64,000 bases of DNA, from NCBI RefSeq assembly GCF_900156165.1, contig NZ_FTMY01000006.1:281309-345308 (forward strand), in the 5' to 3' direction. Origin of the DNA: Pseudacidovorax sp. RU35E (GTDB taxonomy: Bacteria > Pseudomonadota > Gammaproteobacteria > Burkholderiales > Burkholderiaceae_C). Each line of letters begins with the position of its first letter. The first letter of the stretch is position 1. Positions 56,348-64,000 of the stretch are shown here, in pieces. The notes under the pieces are model-generated. The model was not told the DNA's origin, did not search any database, and saw only the letters and a program-made list of their open reading frames with translations. Both the position numbers and the translations under genes were made by a program.

Positions 56348-57628
56348 ATGACGGACGAATCGCCGCTCTTTCGCCCCGAAGCCCTGGACGCGCAACGGCC
56401 GCGCAGCCTGGGCCCCATCGTGCTGGCCCAACCCCTGTCCTTTCTTGTGCTGGCCGCGCTGGCTGCGGCCAGCGCGCTGGCGCTCGGTGCGTTCCTGGCC
56501 TGGGGCAGCTACACCCAGCGCACCAGCGTGGGCGGCCAGCTGCTGCCCGAGGGTGGCTGGGCCAAGGTCTATGCGCCGCAGGCCGGGGTGGTGACCGACA
56601 AGCGGGTGGCCGAGGGCCAGACGGTGCGCGCCGGCGAGGTGCTGTACGTGGTCTCGCTCGACCGTCGCAATGCAGCCGCACCCGACGGCCTGTCGGCCAT
56701 TGCGGACCAAGTGGCCCGGCGCCGCGACAGCCTGCGCTTCGAGCTCGAACGGCTCGCCCCACTGCAACGCGAGCAGCGGGCCGCTACGCAGCGCCGCCTG
56801 GCCGCCGCGCAGGCCGACGTGCAGGTGATCGACCAGGCCATCGACGGCCAGCGCAAGCGCGTGGCCCTGGCCGAAGACACCTTGCAGCGCTACCGCGGCC
56901 TGCAGCAGAAGGACTTCATCTCCGTCGAGCAGGTGCAGCTGCGCGAGGCCGACTGGCTCGACCAGCGCGCGCGTCTGCAGGCGCTGGAGCGCGACCGCCT
57001 TGCCGCCACGCGCGAGCTGGCCGTGCTGCGCGGCGATCTGGAGCGCATGCCCATCGAGCAGGAGCGCCAGAGCGGCGAGCTGCGCCGTGCCCTTTCCACG
57101 AGCGACCAGGAGCTGGTGGAAAGCCAGCTGCGCCGCAGCGTGCAGGTGGTGGCGCCGCGCGACGGGGTGGCCACCGCCGTGGCTGCCGAGCTGGGCCAGG
57201 CGGTGGACCCGGCGCGGCCGCTGCTGTCCATCGTGGCGCCCGGCGCGCGGCTGCAGGCCGTGCTGCTGGCGCCCAGCCGGGCGGTGGGCTTCGTGCGCGA
57301 AGGCCAGCCGGTGATGCTGCGCTTCGACGCCTTCCCGTACCAGAAATTCGGCCACGGCGAGGGCAAGGTCGCGCAGGTGGCGCGGGCCGCCCTGTCGGGC
57401 CAGGAGCTGCAGGTGCTGGCCGCCTCGGGCATGGAGCTGCCCGGTGCCGCCGGCGGCGAGGCGCTCTACCGCATCACCGTCGACCTGGCGCGCCAGAGCG
57501 TGACGGCCTATGGCCAGCAGCAGCCGCTGCAGGTGGGCATGCAGCTGCAGGCCGACATCCTGCAGGAGCGGCGCCGTCTGTACGAATGGGTGTTCGAGCC
57601 CCTGTGGACCCTGACCGGAAAGTGGTGA
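56348..57628 (+). CDS. HlyD-type membrane fusion protein of a peptide type I secretion system
   Basis: 426 residues. One N-terminal membrane helix (LSFLVLAALAAASALALGAFLAW, ~27-50) is followed by a lipoyl half-domain (AKVYAPQAGVVTDKRVAEGQTVRAGEVLYVVS), a long alpha-hairpin (~110-265) and the second lipoyl/beta-barrel part (VVAPRDGVATAVAAELGQAVDPARPLLSIVAPG). It matches the colicin V/microcin adaptors (CvaA/MchE type). It links the inner-membrane ABC exporter to the TolC-like protein. ATG 56348 is preferred to TTG 56330. The stop overlaps the ABC gene start (TGATG). Confidence 0.88.
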   Translation: MTDESPLFRPEALDAQRPRSLGPIVLAQPLSFLVLAALAAASALALGAFLAWGSYTQRTSVGGQLLPEGGWAKVYAPQAGVVTDKRVAEGQTVRAGEVLYVVSLDRRNAAAPDGLSAIADQVARRRDSLRFELERLAPLQREQRAATQRRLAAAQADVQVIDQAIDGQRKRVALAEDTLQRYRGLQQKDFISVEQVQLREADWLDQRARLQALERDRLAATRELAVLRGDLERMPIEQERQSGELRRALSTSDQELVESQLRRSVQVVAPRDGVATAVAAELGQAVDPARPLLSIVAPGARLQAVLLAPSRAVGFVREGQPVMLRFDAFPYQKFGHGEGKVAQVARAALSGQELQVLAASGMELPGAAGGEALYRITVDLARQSVTAYGQQQPLQVGMQLQADILQERRRLYEWVFEPLWTLTGKW

Positions 57629-59823
57629 TGACGCTCCCGACCCTGCTGCAGTCCGGCTTCGGCCTGCGCCGCCTGCCCCTGCTGCTGCAGACCGAGAACA
57701 CCGAATGCGGCCTGGCCTGCCTGGGCATGGTGGCCGGCTACCACGGCCAGCGCAGCGACCTGGCCTCGCTGCGCCGGCGCTTCGCCGTCTCGCAGAAGGG
57801 CGCGACGCTGGCGCAGCTGATCGACATCGCGGGTGCCCTCGGCCTGACGGCGCGACCGCTGCGCCTGGAGGTGGAAGACCTGCCGGCGCTGCGCCGGCCC
57901 TGCATCCTGCACTGGGGAATGAACCACTTCGTGGTGCTGCGCAAGGTGGGCCGCAACGCGATCTGGATCCACGACCCCGCCAGCGGCGCGCGCCGCGTGG
58001 GCATGGACGAGGTCTCGCGCCAGTTCACCGGCGTGGCGCTGGAGCTGTGGCCCGGTGCCGAATTCCGCACCTCGGCCGCGCCGCCCGCGGTGCGCCTGCG
58101 CGACCTGGTAGGCCGCGTGCATGGCCTGGTGCCCGCAGGCACGCAGGTGCTGTTGCTGGCCCTGGCGATCGAGGCCTTCGCCCTGGCCGCGCCCTTCTAC
58201 CTGCAGTGGGTGATCGACCGGGTGCTGGTGGCGGCCGACCGCGACCTTCTGGCCACGCTGGCGCTGGGCTTCGGGCTGCTGATGGTGCTGCAGCAGGTGT
58301 TCACCGCGGCGCGCAGCTGGGTGCTGCTGCACACCGGCGCCAACCTGCAGCTGCAATGGGGCGCCTCGGTGCTCGCGCACCTGCTGCGGCTGCCGGTGCA
58401 GTACTTCGAACGGCGGCACCTGGGCGACGTGGTGTCGCGCTTCGGCGCGGTCGAACAGATCCAGCGCACGCTCACCACCTCCTTCTTCTCGGCGGTGATC
58501 GATGGGCTGATGTCGGTGCTCGTGCTGGGCATGATGTTCCTCTACAGCCCGCCGCTGGCCTGGCTCGCGGTGGGCGCCATGCTGCTCTACACGCTGGTGC
58601 GGCTGCTGTGGTTCCGCCCGCTGCGCGACGCGAGCGAGCAGGAGATCGTGCACCAGGCCAGCCAGCAGTCGCACTTTCTGGAGACGGTGCGCGGCGTGCG
58701 CGCCGTCAAGCTCTTCCAGCGCCAGAACGAGCGCATGTCGGCCTGGCTCGCGCTCATGGCCGAGCAGGTCAATGCCAATGTGCGCGGCCAGCGGCTGCTG
58801 ATCGGCTTCCAGGCGGTGAGCGGGCTGCTCTTCGGGCTGGTGGGCATCGCCGTGCTGTGGCTGGGCGCGCACAAGACGCTGGACGGCGTGATGACCGTCG
58901 GCGCGCTCATGGCCTTCAAGGCCTACCAGGACCAGTTCGACCATCGCGTGACCACGCTGATCGAACGCATCTTCGAGTTCCGCATGCTGCGGGTGCAGGC
59001 CGAGCGGCTGGCCGACGTGGTGCTCACGCCGGCCGAGCCGCGCGCACCGCTGGCCGGCCCCGCCGCCGTCGCGCGCCAGCCGGCCACGCCGCCGACGGTA
59101 CGGCTGGAGAACCTGCGCTTTCGCTATGCCGACACCGAGCCCTGGGTGGTGGACGGCATCAGCCTGGAGATCCCGCCGGGCCAGTCGGTCGTGTTCGTCG
59201 GCCCGTCGGGCTGCGGCAAGACCACGCTGGTCAACCTGCTGCTGGGCGTGCTGACGCCGGTGGAAGGCGACATCCACGTCGGCCCCACCAGCCTGCGCCG
59301 CAGCGGCGGCGAGGCGGTGCGCCCGCTGATGGCGGCGGTGATGCAGGACGACGTGCTCTTTGCCGGCTCCATCGCCGACAACATCGCCTTCTTCGACCCG
59401 GCGCCGGACCGTGATCGCATCGTCCACTGCGCGGCCCTGGCGCAGGTGCACGAGGACATCGACGCGATGCCCATGGGCTACCACACGCTGGTGGGCGACA
59501 TGGGCGCGGCGCTGTCGGGCGGGCAGAAGCAGCGCATCTTCCTGGCGCGGGCGCTGTACCGGCAGCCGCGAATCCTGGTGCTGGACGAAGCCACCAGCCA
59601 CCTGGATCTGGCGCTGGAGCAGGCGGTGAACGAGGCCGTGCAGTCGCTGGCGCTCACGCGCATCCTGGTGGCGCACCGGCCCGAGACCATCCGCAGTGCC
59701 GACCGCGTGGTGCGGCTGGCGGGAGGGCGCGTGGTGGAGGACACGGGTGCGCCCGCGCAGGACGCCGGCGCTTCTCACGCTGCTCCCGGCCCCCGCGCCA
59801 GCGCCTTCGAGGCGGCGGGATGA
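57628..59823 (+). CDS. Peptidase-containing ABC exporter (C39 domain, CvaB/MchF/RaxB type)
   Basis: 731 residues. The N-terminal C39 peptidase has Gln21 and catalytic Cys27 (LLLQTENTECGLACLGMV), His100 (HWGMNHFVVL) and Asp116 (WIHDPASG), so the protease is complete. A six-helix transmembrane domain (~160-440) follows, then the nucleotide-binding domain with Walker A GPSGCGKTT (from ~525), signature LSGGQKQR, Walker B ILVLDEATSHLD and H-loop AHRPETI. It cuts double-glycine leaders and exports the mature peptide. The only such leader seen nearby is at 55976. It is translationally coupled to both neighbours (overlaps at each end). Confidence 0.93.
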   Translation: MTLPTLLQSGFGLRRLPLLLQTENTECGLACLGMVAGYHGQRSDLASLRRRFAVSQKGATLAQLIDIAGALGLTARPLRLEVEDLPALRRPCILHWGMNHFVVLRKVGRNAIWIHDPASGARRVGMDEVSRQFTGVALELWPGAEFRTSAAPPAVRLRDLVGRVHGLVPAGTQVLLLALAIEAFALAAPFYLQWVIDRVLVAADRDLLATLALGFGLLMVLQQVFTAARSWVLLHTGANLQLQWGASVLAHLLRLPVQYFERRHLGDVVSRFGAVEQIQRTLTTSFFSAVIDGLMSVLVLGMMFLYSPPLAWLAVGAMLLYTLVRLLWFRPLRDASEQEIVHQASQQSHFLETVRGVRAVKLFQRQNERMSAWLALMAEQVNANVRGQRLLIGFQAVSGLLFGLVGIAVLWLGAHKTLDGVMTVGALMAFKAYQDQFDHRVTTLIERIFEFRMLRVQAERLADVVLTPAEPRAPLAGPAAVARQPATPPTVRLENLRFRYADTEPWVVDGISLEIPPGQSVVFVGPSGCGKTTLVNLLLGVLTPVEGDIHVGPTSLRRSGGEAVRPLMAAVMQDDVLFAGSIADNIAFFDPAPDRDRIVHCAALAQVHEDIDAMPMGYHTLVGDMGAALSGGQKQRIFLARALYRQPRILVLDEATSHLDLALEQAVNEAVQSLALTRILVAHRPETIRSADRVVRLAGGRVVEDTGAPAQDAGASHAAPGPRASAFEAAG

Positions 59824-61280
59824 GCGGCTTCGCACGGCCACTCTGCGCCCTGGGGCTGGCCCTGGCCGCTGGCCTGGCCTGCGCTGCGCCGCCCACCGCC
59901 TACGACCCGCTGGGCAGCCGCCAGTCGCTGGCCGGCCTCCCGCCGCCGGGTCAGCCACCGCTCGGCGATGCCACGCTGCCAGGCTGCCCGCCGCCCTTCG
60001 CCGGCGGCCGCATCGGTCTGGCAGAGGCGGTGCAGCGCGCGCTGTGCCGCGACCCGCGTGGACGACAGGCCTGGGCCGAGATCGACCTGGCCGCCGCCCG
60101 GCTGGGCACGGCGCGCAGCGCGTGGTGGCCGACGCTCAATGCCCAGGCCGGCATTGGCCGCGACGAGCAGCGGCTGCGCCAGTCCGCCACGGTGGGCGCG
60201 GCGGCCACGACCAGCACCTCGGCCTTCGACAACCGCAATGCGCAGCTCTCGCTGGCCTGGACGCTGTTCGACTTCGGCCAGCGCAGCGCCACCGAGGAAG
60301 GCGCGCGCCAGACGCTGCTGGCCGCCACCGCCAGCCGCAGCCAAGTCGTACAGCAGATCTTTCTGGATGCCGCCAACGCCTACCTTCAGCTGCTGCAGGC
60401 GCAGGGCGAGATGGCAGTGGCTCGCGAGACCGAGCGCATCTACCTGCAGGGCTTCCTGGCTGCCGAGGCCAAGCATTCGGCCGGCGTGGACGACCAGGCC
60501 GCCAAGCTGCAGATGCAGACCGCCTTTGCCCAGTCGGTGGTGGCGCGCGTGCGCGCCGAAGGCCAGCTGCGCACGGCGCAGGGCACCCTGGCCGCCGCCC
60601 TCGGCGAGCCACCCGGACGCCCCGTGGAGGCCGACCTGGACGCCACGCGCCTGCCCGACACCGCCTTCATCCGCGACACCGAGACGCTGCTGGCCCTGGC
60701 CGAGCAGCAGCATCCGCAGCTGCAGGCGGCACGGGCGCAGCTCGCAGCCGCGCAGGCCCGCAGCGCGGCCGCCGAACGCGCCGGCCGACCGACACTGAGC
60801 CTGGCCGCCAGCCAGGGCCTGACCCGCCGCAGCGGGAGCGAGGCCGCCACCGGCCTGGCCGACCGGCAGCGCGACCAGTCCGTGGGCCTGCAGCTGACGG
60901 TGCCGCTCTTCGACGGCTTCTCGCGCGTGTACGAGGCGCGCGCGGCCCAGGCAGAGGCCGCGCAGGCCGAAGCCACGCTGGCCGTGGCCAGCCGCAACAT
61001 CGCGCTGGAGGTGTGGCAGGCCTACCAGGCCTTCCAGACCCAGAACCGGCAGCTCGACGGCACTGAGCGGCTGCTCGGCTATGCGACCCGCTCGCTCGAA
61101 GTGGCCCAGGGCCGCTTCAAGGCCGGCGTGGGTGGCACGCTGGAACTGCTGGAGGCGCAGCGCGCCCTGGCCGACGCGGCCCAGCAGCGCATCGGCGTGC
61201 TGTCGGACTGGCGCGCCACCCGGCTGCGGCTGGCGGCGGCGCTGGGGCAGCTGGGGTTGTGGAGCGTGCGGGGGGATTGA
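59820..61280 (+). CDS. TolC-family outer-membrane channel of the peptide exporter
   Basis: 486 residues. A signal peptide (residues 1-22, cleaved at ACAA) is followed by two outer-membrane efflux repeats: IGLAEAVQRALCRDPRGRQAWAEIDLAAARLGTARSAWWPTLNAQAG and ALAEQQHPQLQAARAQLAAAQARSAAAERAGRPTLSLAA, each with a strand and coiled-coil helices, and VGLQLTVPLFDGFSRVYEARAAQ in the second. It completes the type I system, forming the periplasmic tunnel and outer-membrane pore. The start overlaps the ABC exporter stop (ATGA), so the three exporter genes form one operon. Confidence 0.9.
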   Translation: MSGFARPLCALGLALAAGLACAAPPTAYDPLGSRQSLAGLPPPGQPPLGDATLPGCPPPFAGGRIGLAEAVQRALCRDPRGRQAWAEIDLAAARLGTARSAWWPTLNAQAGIGRDEQRLRQSATVGAAATTSTSAFDNRNAQLSLAWTLFDFGQRSATEEGARQTLLAATASRSQVVQQIFLDAANAYLQLLQAQGEMAVARETERIYLQGFLAAEAKHSAGVDDQAAKLQMQTAFAQSVVARVRAEGQLRTAQGTLAAALGEPPGRPVEADLDATRLPDTAFIRDTETLLALAEQQHPQLQAARAQLAAAQARSAAAERAGRPTLSLAASQGLTRRSGSEAATGLADRQRDQSVGLQLTVPLFDGFSRVYEARAAQAEAAQAEATLAVASRNIALEVWQAYQAFQTQNRQLDGTERLLGYATRSLEVAQGRFKAGVGGTLELLEAQRALADAAQQRIGVLSDWRATRLRLAAALGQLGLWSVRGD

Positions 61281-61328
61281 GGGCCGTGCCTGGTGGCGCG
61301 GCCGGCCCGGTCCGGTGAGCGAAGCCCT

Positions 61329-62417
61329 TCAGGCGGCGCGCGCCAGCCCCAGCACGGTCTGCAGCATCACCACCCGCGCCTGGCCGAGCACCATGCCCTT
61401 CCAGGCATCGTCGTCGCAGTAGAAGGCGTCCCGCACATCGCGGCGGATGGCGCGGCGCTGCACGTCGTCGGCTTCAGGGTGCCGATGCAGCCAGCAGTCG
61501 GCCCGCAGGCGGTCCAGCACCTGCTGGTCCGGCAGCGTTCCGAACTCCAGGCCCATGGGCGCGAAGAGGGCCTGTGGGCATTCGTCGTAGGCGGCACTCA
61601 CCACCGGCCCCGACACGTCCGGCGACGCCGATCCGGCCTCGAACATGGCCAGCACGTCCGCGCCCCACAGCGAGCGCGCCAGCGGCAGGCCGGCCGCCCG
61701 TCCTGGGAAGATCTTCTCGCCATGGCCCCACGGGCCCAGGCCCGTGTGCACGTCGATCCAGGCCAGGTGCGTGGCGGTGGCCGCATGCTCGCGCAGCAGC
61801 GCGCGGATCGTGCGGTTGCTCCAGCTGGGCGCCGTGCCGCCGTAGAACAGGCCGTCCGGCACCGTGTACTGGCCGCGGCTCAAGGCCGCGCGGTAGGCCG
61901 CCATGCCATGCCGGGCGATGTAGTCCGCCAGGGCGGCGTCCTGCTCGGCCGTGGGCGGCCAGCTCGATGGAAGGGCGAGCGCATCGACTGCCGCGTAGTC
62001 GGCATTCACGGGCAGTGGCTGCGCGAAGTCGACGTGGTTGCGGTTGAGGTCGATGTTGTCCTCGTTGACACGCCGCAGGTGCGAGAAGCCGTGGGGATTG
62101 ACGGCATGGACCAGCAGCAGCCCGAGGCCCGATTCGTCCAGCCGCCGCAGCAGGTCGTCGTCCCGCAGCAGCGCGACCTGGCAGCCGGAGCCGCAGAAGC
62201 CCTCCGGCCCGTGGGTGCCGGCGCTGACGATGATCAGGCGGCTCGCCTGCGCCGGTCCGAGGCGTGCGACATCCATCGCCAGCACCTCGCCCAGAGCACC
62301 CTGGTGGCCGGGCAACTCGATGGACTGGATGCGCGCGTGCCGGTCCTGCGCGGCATCCAGGAACTTGCGGCGGGCTTCGGCATAGCTGCCGGAGAAATGG
62401 GAGGCGATGGAAGACAT
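61329..62417 (-). CDS. DUF2817-family (M14-like) putative metallopeptidase
   Basis: 362 residues. The pattern SHFSGSYAEARRKFLDAA, SAGTHGPEGFCGSGCQVALL, VHAVNPHGFSHLRRVNEDNIDLNRN and WIDVHTGLGPWGHGEKIF matches DUF2817. This group is distantly related to zinc carboxypeptidases and succinylglutamate desuccinylases: His and Glu in HGPE and a later His in DVHTGLG are the likely zinc ligands. The substrate is unknown. No signal peptide is seen. The gene converges with the exporter operon (48-base gap), so no functional link is implied. Confidence 0.83.
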   Translation of the reverse strand: MSSIASHFSGSYAEARRKFLDAAQDRHARIQSIELPGHQGALGEVLAMDVARLGPAQASRLIIVSAGTHGPEGFCGSGCQVALLRDDDLLRRLDESGLGLLLVHAVNPHGFSHLRRVNEDNIDLNRNHVDFAQPLPVNADYAAVDALALPSSWPPTAEQDAALADYIARHGMAAYRAALSRGQYTVPDGLFYGGTAPSWSNRTIRALLREHAATATHLAWIDVHTGLGPWGHGEKIFPGRAAGLPLARSLWGADVLAMFEAGSASPDVSGPVVSAAYDECPQALFAPMGLEFGTLPDQQVLDRLRADCWLHRHPEADDVQRRAIRRDVRDAFYCDDDAWKGMVLGQARVVMLQTVLGLARAA

Positions 62418-62612
62418 GGCGAGGCAGTGGGCTGGGCCGTTTCCGGCCGACTGAACATGGATCGGTGAAGGACGCTGGCGCCGCGCTTCCAGGCGCCGGA
62501 CAACCAGGGCCATTGTGACGAGCGATCGGCTGGAGAGCCGTGCACCGAAGAAGGCCGGCGGACCCTGGGCCTAAGATCGCTGGCCCTCGAACCTCCCCTG
62601 CCCAACCCCATC

Positions 62613-63095
62613 GTGCCACCGACCGAACCGACCGCCCCTATCCAAGAACCCACGCTATGGAGCGACGAGCGCTGGACCGCGCGCGTCATCAAGAACGAAG
62701 ACGACGACGGATGGGCCGTCGCCATGACGCGGCAGGGCGATGCGGAGCCGGCGCTGGTCGGCCCCTGGACCATGGGCCGCGACAAGAAGAACCCCAAGCC
62801 GCTGGACACGGCGGCCTTCCATACATTGGTCAAGACCGCCAACGAAGTGCTGAGGCGCCACGAACAGCAGTTGCATGCGCGGCTGAACAAGAGCGTGAGC
62901 GTCGGCGCGGGCTCCGAGCGGATCCGCGTGTCGCTGCAGATCGTGCCCGACGAGGACAACCCCTACGCCATCCTCCGCGCACAGGACGAGTCCGGCGAGG
63001 CGCTGGGTGAAGCACGCGTGCCGCCGACCTTCAAGCTGACGACCGAGAGCGCTGCCGCCTGGATCGACGGCGGCTACCAGCGGCCATCGCGCTGA
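62613..63095 (+). CDS. Conserved hypothetical protein, small cytosolic
   Basis: 160 residues from GTG 62613. A Pro/Glu/Thr-rich N-terminus leads to a mixed alpha/beta domain (LWSDERWTARVIKNEDDDGWAVAMTRQGDAEPALVGPWTMGRDKKNPKPLDTAAFHTLVKTANEVLRRHEQQLHARLNKSVSV-type order). I recognise no motif or signal peptide. Codon use is normal for the genome, and the gene stands alone between divergent and convergent neighbours. Confidence 0.65.
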   Translation: MPPTEPTAPIQEPTLWSDERWTARVIKNEDDDGWAVAMTRQGDAEPALVGPWTMGRDKKNPKPLDTAAFHTLVKTANEVLRRHEQQLHARLNKSVSVGAGSERIRVSLQIVPDEDNPYAILRAQDESGEALGEARVPPTFKLTTESAAAWIDGGYQRPSR

Positions 63096-63129
63096 CCGGG
63101 CCGCGCACGAAGGCACGGCCGTTGCGGCC

Positions 63130-63702
63130 TCACCAACCGGCCGAGCCTGGCTCGCCCTTGAAAGGGCCAACGACCTCGGGCGTGATCCAGCCGGCGTAGA
63201 AGCGGCCGGGCTGCGGCACCACGCGGACGCCGTCGACCCAGCAGGCGAGCGGTTGCGGATAGAACGCAACGTGGTCGCGAAGTGCTGCGTAGGTCGGCTC
63301 GGGCGCTGGATAGAACCACGCCGCTGCTTCGAACCGTTGCCCGCCTGCCAACACGGTGAGGTAGCGCGCCTCCCCCTTCCACTCGCAGTAAGAGGTTCCC
63401 GCAGCCGGCACCAGCACTTCGGCGCGCACATCCGCGCGCGGCAGGTAGAAGGTCGGTGGGCTGGCGGTCTCGAGCAGCCGCAGGGCCTTGCGGGTGCGGG
63501 CGATCTCGACATCGCCCGCGCTCACCACGACCTCGCGCGAGTCCGCCTCGATGCGCGGCGGACGGGGATAGTCCCAGACCGATTCCTGGCCCGGGCCGGG
63601 CACCTGCGCGAAGGGCGGGCGCTCATCGCCGATGTGGCGCCATTGCGCACGGGCTCGCTGGAGGCGTTCGATTTCGTGGGTGTGGGCGTGTGGCGAGATC
63701 AT
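63130..63702 (-). CDS. DUF427-family protein
   Basis: 190 residues with the DUF427 beta-fold: PRIEADSREVVVSAGDVEIARTRKALRLLETASPPTFYLPRADVRAEVLVPAAGTSYCEWKGEARYLTVLAGG, then FYPAPEPTYAALRDHVAFYP and a C-terminal GRFYAGWITPEVVGPFKGEPGSAGW. Function is unknown; structures of relatives show a small beta-rich fold. The start ATG 63702 is chosen, since upstream sequence to 63777 is Gly/Arg-rich and not protein-like. Confidence 0.83.
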   Translation of the reverse strand: MISPHAHTHEIERLQRARAQWRHIGDERPPFAQVPGPGQESVWDYPRPPRIEADSREVVVSAGDVEIARTRKALRLLETASPPTFYLPRADVRAEVLVPAAGTSYCEWKGEARYLTVLAGGQRFEAAAWFYPAPEPTYAALRDHVAFYPQPLACWVDGVRVVPQPGRFYAGWITPEVVGPFKGEPGSAGW

Positions 63703-63811
63703 GCGGCGAGATTCTGAAGACCCCCCCCGCCTTGCGCATTCGGCGCCGGCGGGAGGCCCTGCCCCTCCAAGTGCCACTGGGGGGCGCCTGTTGCCCCTCC
63801 AGCAGCGCCCC

Positions 63812-64000
63812 TCAGGCCGCGGCCAGGCGCTCTCGGGCCAATTTCGTCCCTGCCGCCAACGCCTCCAGCTTGCGCCACGCCACGTCCCGGCTCATCGGCG
63901 CGAGGCCGCAGTTCGTGCAGGGAAAGAGCCGCTCCTTCGGCACGAACTCCAGCGCCTTGGCGATGGTGTCGGCCACCTCCTCCGGCGTCTCCACCGCGTC
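63812..64000 (-). CDS. MetE-like methionine synthase/methyltransferase, C-terminal end (partial)
   Basis: The minus-strand frame is open to the window edge and ends at TGA 63814-63812. Visible are ~62 residues: VETPEEVADTIAKALEFVPKERLFPCTNCGLAPMSRDVAWRKLEALAAGTKLARERL. The CTNCGLAPM segment contains the zinc-binding Cys of the cobalamin-independent methionine synthase C-terminal domain (MetE/UROD-like). The full gene may be a short MetE-C-only methyltransferase or a full MetE. It begins outside the window. Confidence 0.83.
   Translation of the reverse strand, partial: DAVETPEEVADTIAKALEFVPKERLFPCTNCGLAPMSRDVAWRKLEALAAGTKLARERLAAA

Noticed and set aside
57508..59958. 816-codon minus-strand frame opposite the ABC exporter
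   Set aside because: Composition is dominated by His, Gln, Arg and Ala with no motif; the plus strand carries a full C39-ABC exporter.

Overview
The window is about 70% GC and gene-dense. It carries many Bug-type tripartite tricarboxylate receptor genes, CaiB/BaiF CoA-transferases, acyl-CoA dehydrogenases and LysR/IclR regulators. That mix points to a betaproteobacterium of the order Burkholderiales, most likely a Comamonadaceae relative (Variovorax/Acidovorax/Xenophilus type). This placement rests on gene content only. No rRNA, tRNA, CRISPR array or complete insertion sequence was seen.

Layout. 1-4063: the end of an rsbT gene, an RsbX-like phosphatase, a histidine kinase and a hybrid kinase, i.e. 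the downstream half of a Gram-negative stressosome module. 4114-6887: a lower-GC islet with a Phd/ParE-type toxin-antitoxin pair, an Mrr-like endonuclease and a RhuM-family protein. 6928-18229 (minus): an eleven-gene catabolic operon, mostly with 4-base start/stop overlaps. It encodes a luciferase-like monooxygenase, a flavin reductase fused to an FCD-like domain, two acyl-CoA dehydrogenases, an enoyl-CoA hydratase, an NDP-forming acyl-CoA synthetase, two SDRs, VOC and SnoaL proteins and a Bug receptor, with a divergent LysR at 18332. 19259-25306: a tartrate utilisation locus (LysR, ttuC, ttuD, ttuE, Bug receptor). 25452-28937: two secreted lipoproteins, a metallo-beta-lactamase-fold hydrolase and a tannase-family esterase. 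28963-32177: an SMP-30 lactonase divergent from a Bug receptor and a CoA-transferase.

32178-32993 is a gene-free stretch packed with nested repeats. 32994-46892 is a second catabolic region: acyl-CoA dehydrogenase, CoA-transferase, a double-IclR regulator, a TPP enzyme, three Bug receptors, an aromatic FAD hydroxylase, an FAH-family hydrolase, a VOC extradiol dioxygenase and a divergent LysR. 47058-49436 holds a small exported protein and a LOV-domain blue-light histidine kinase. 49475-53568 (minus) is an ECF42-type sigma factor operon with two DGPF (YCII) proteins, two SRPBCC proteins and two VOC proteins. 53737-55781 is a GMC oxidoreductase/DoxX pair.

The most notable locus is 55841-61280. 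A 57-residue Cys/Pro/Lys-rich peptide with a double-glycine leader has its own AT-rich promoter and its own terminator. It is followed by a complete dedicated type I secretion system: an HlyD-type adaptor, a C39-peptidase ABC exporter and a TolC-type outer-membrane protein. The peptide is shorter than an ordinary ORF cut-off and would be missed by a length-filtered gene call. 61329-64000 ends the window with a DUF2817 peptidase-like protein, two small proteins and the 3' end of a MetE-like methyltransferase.
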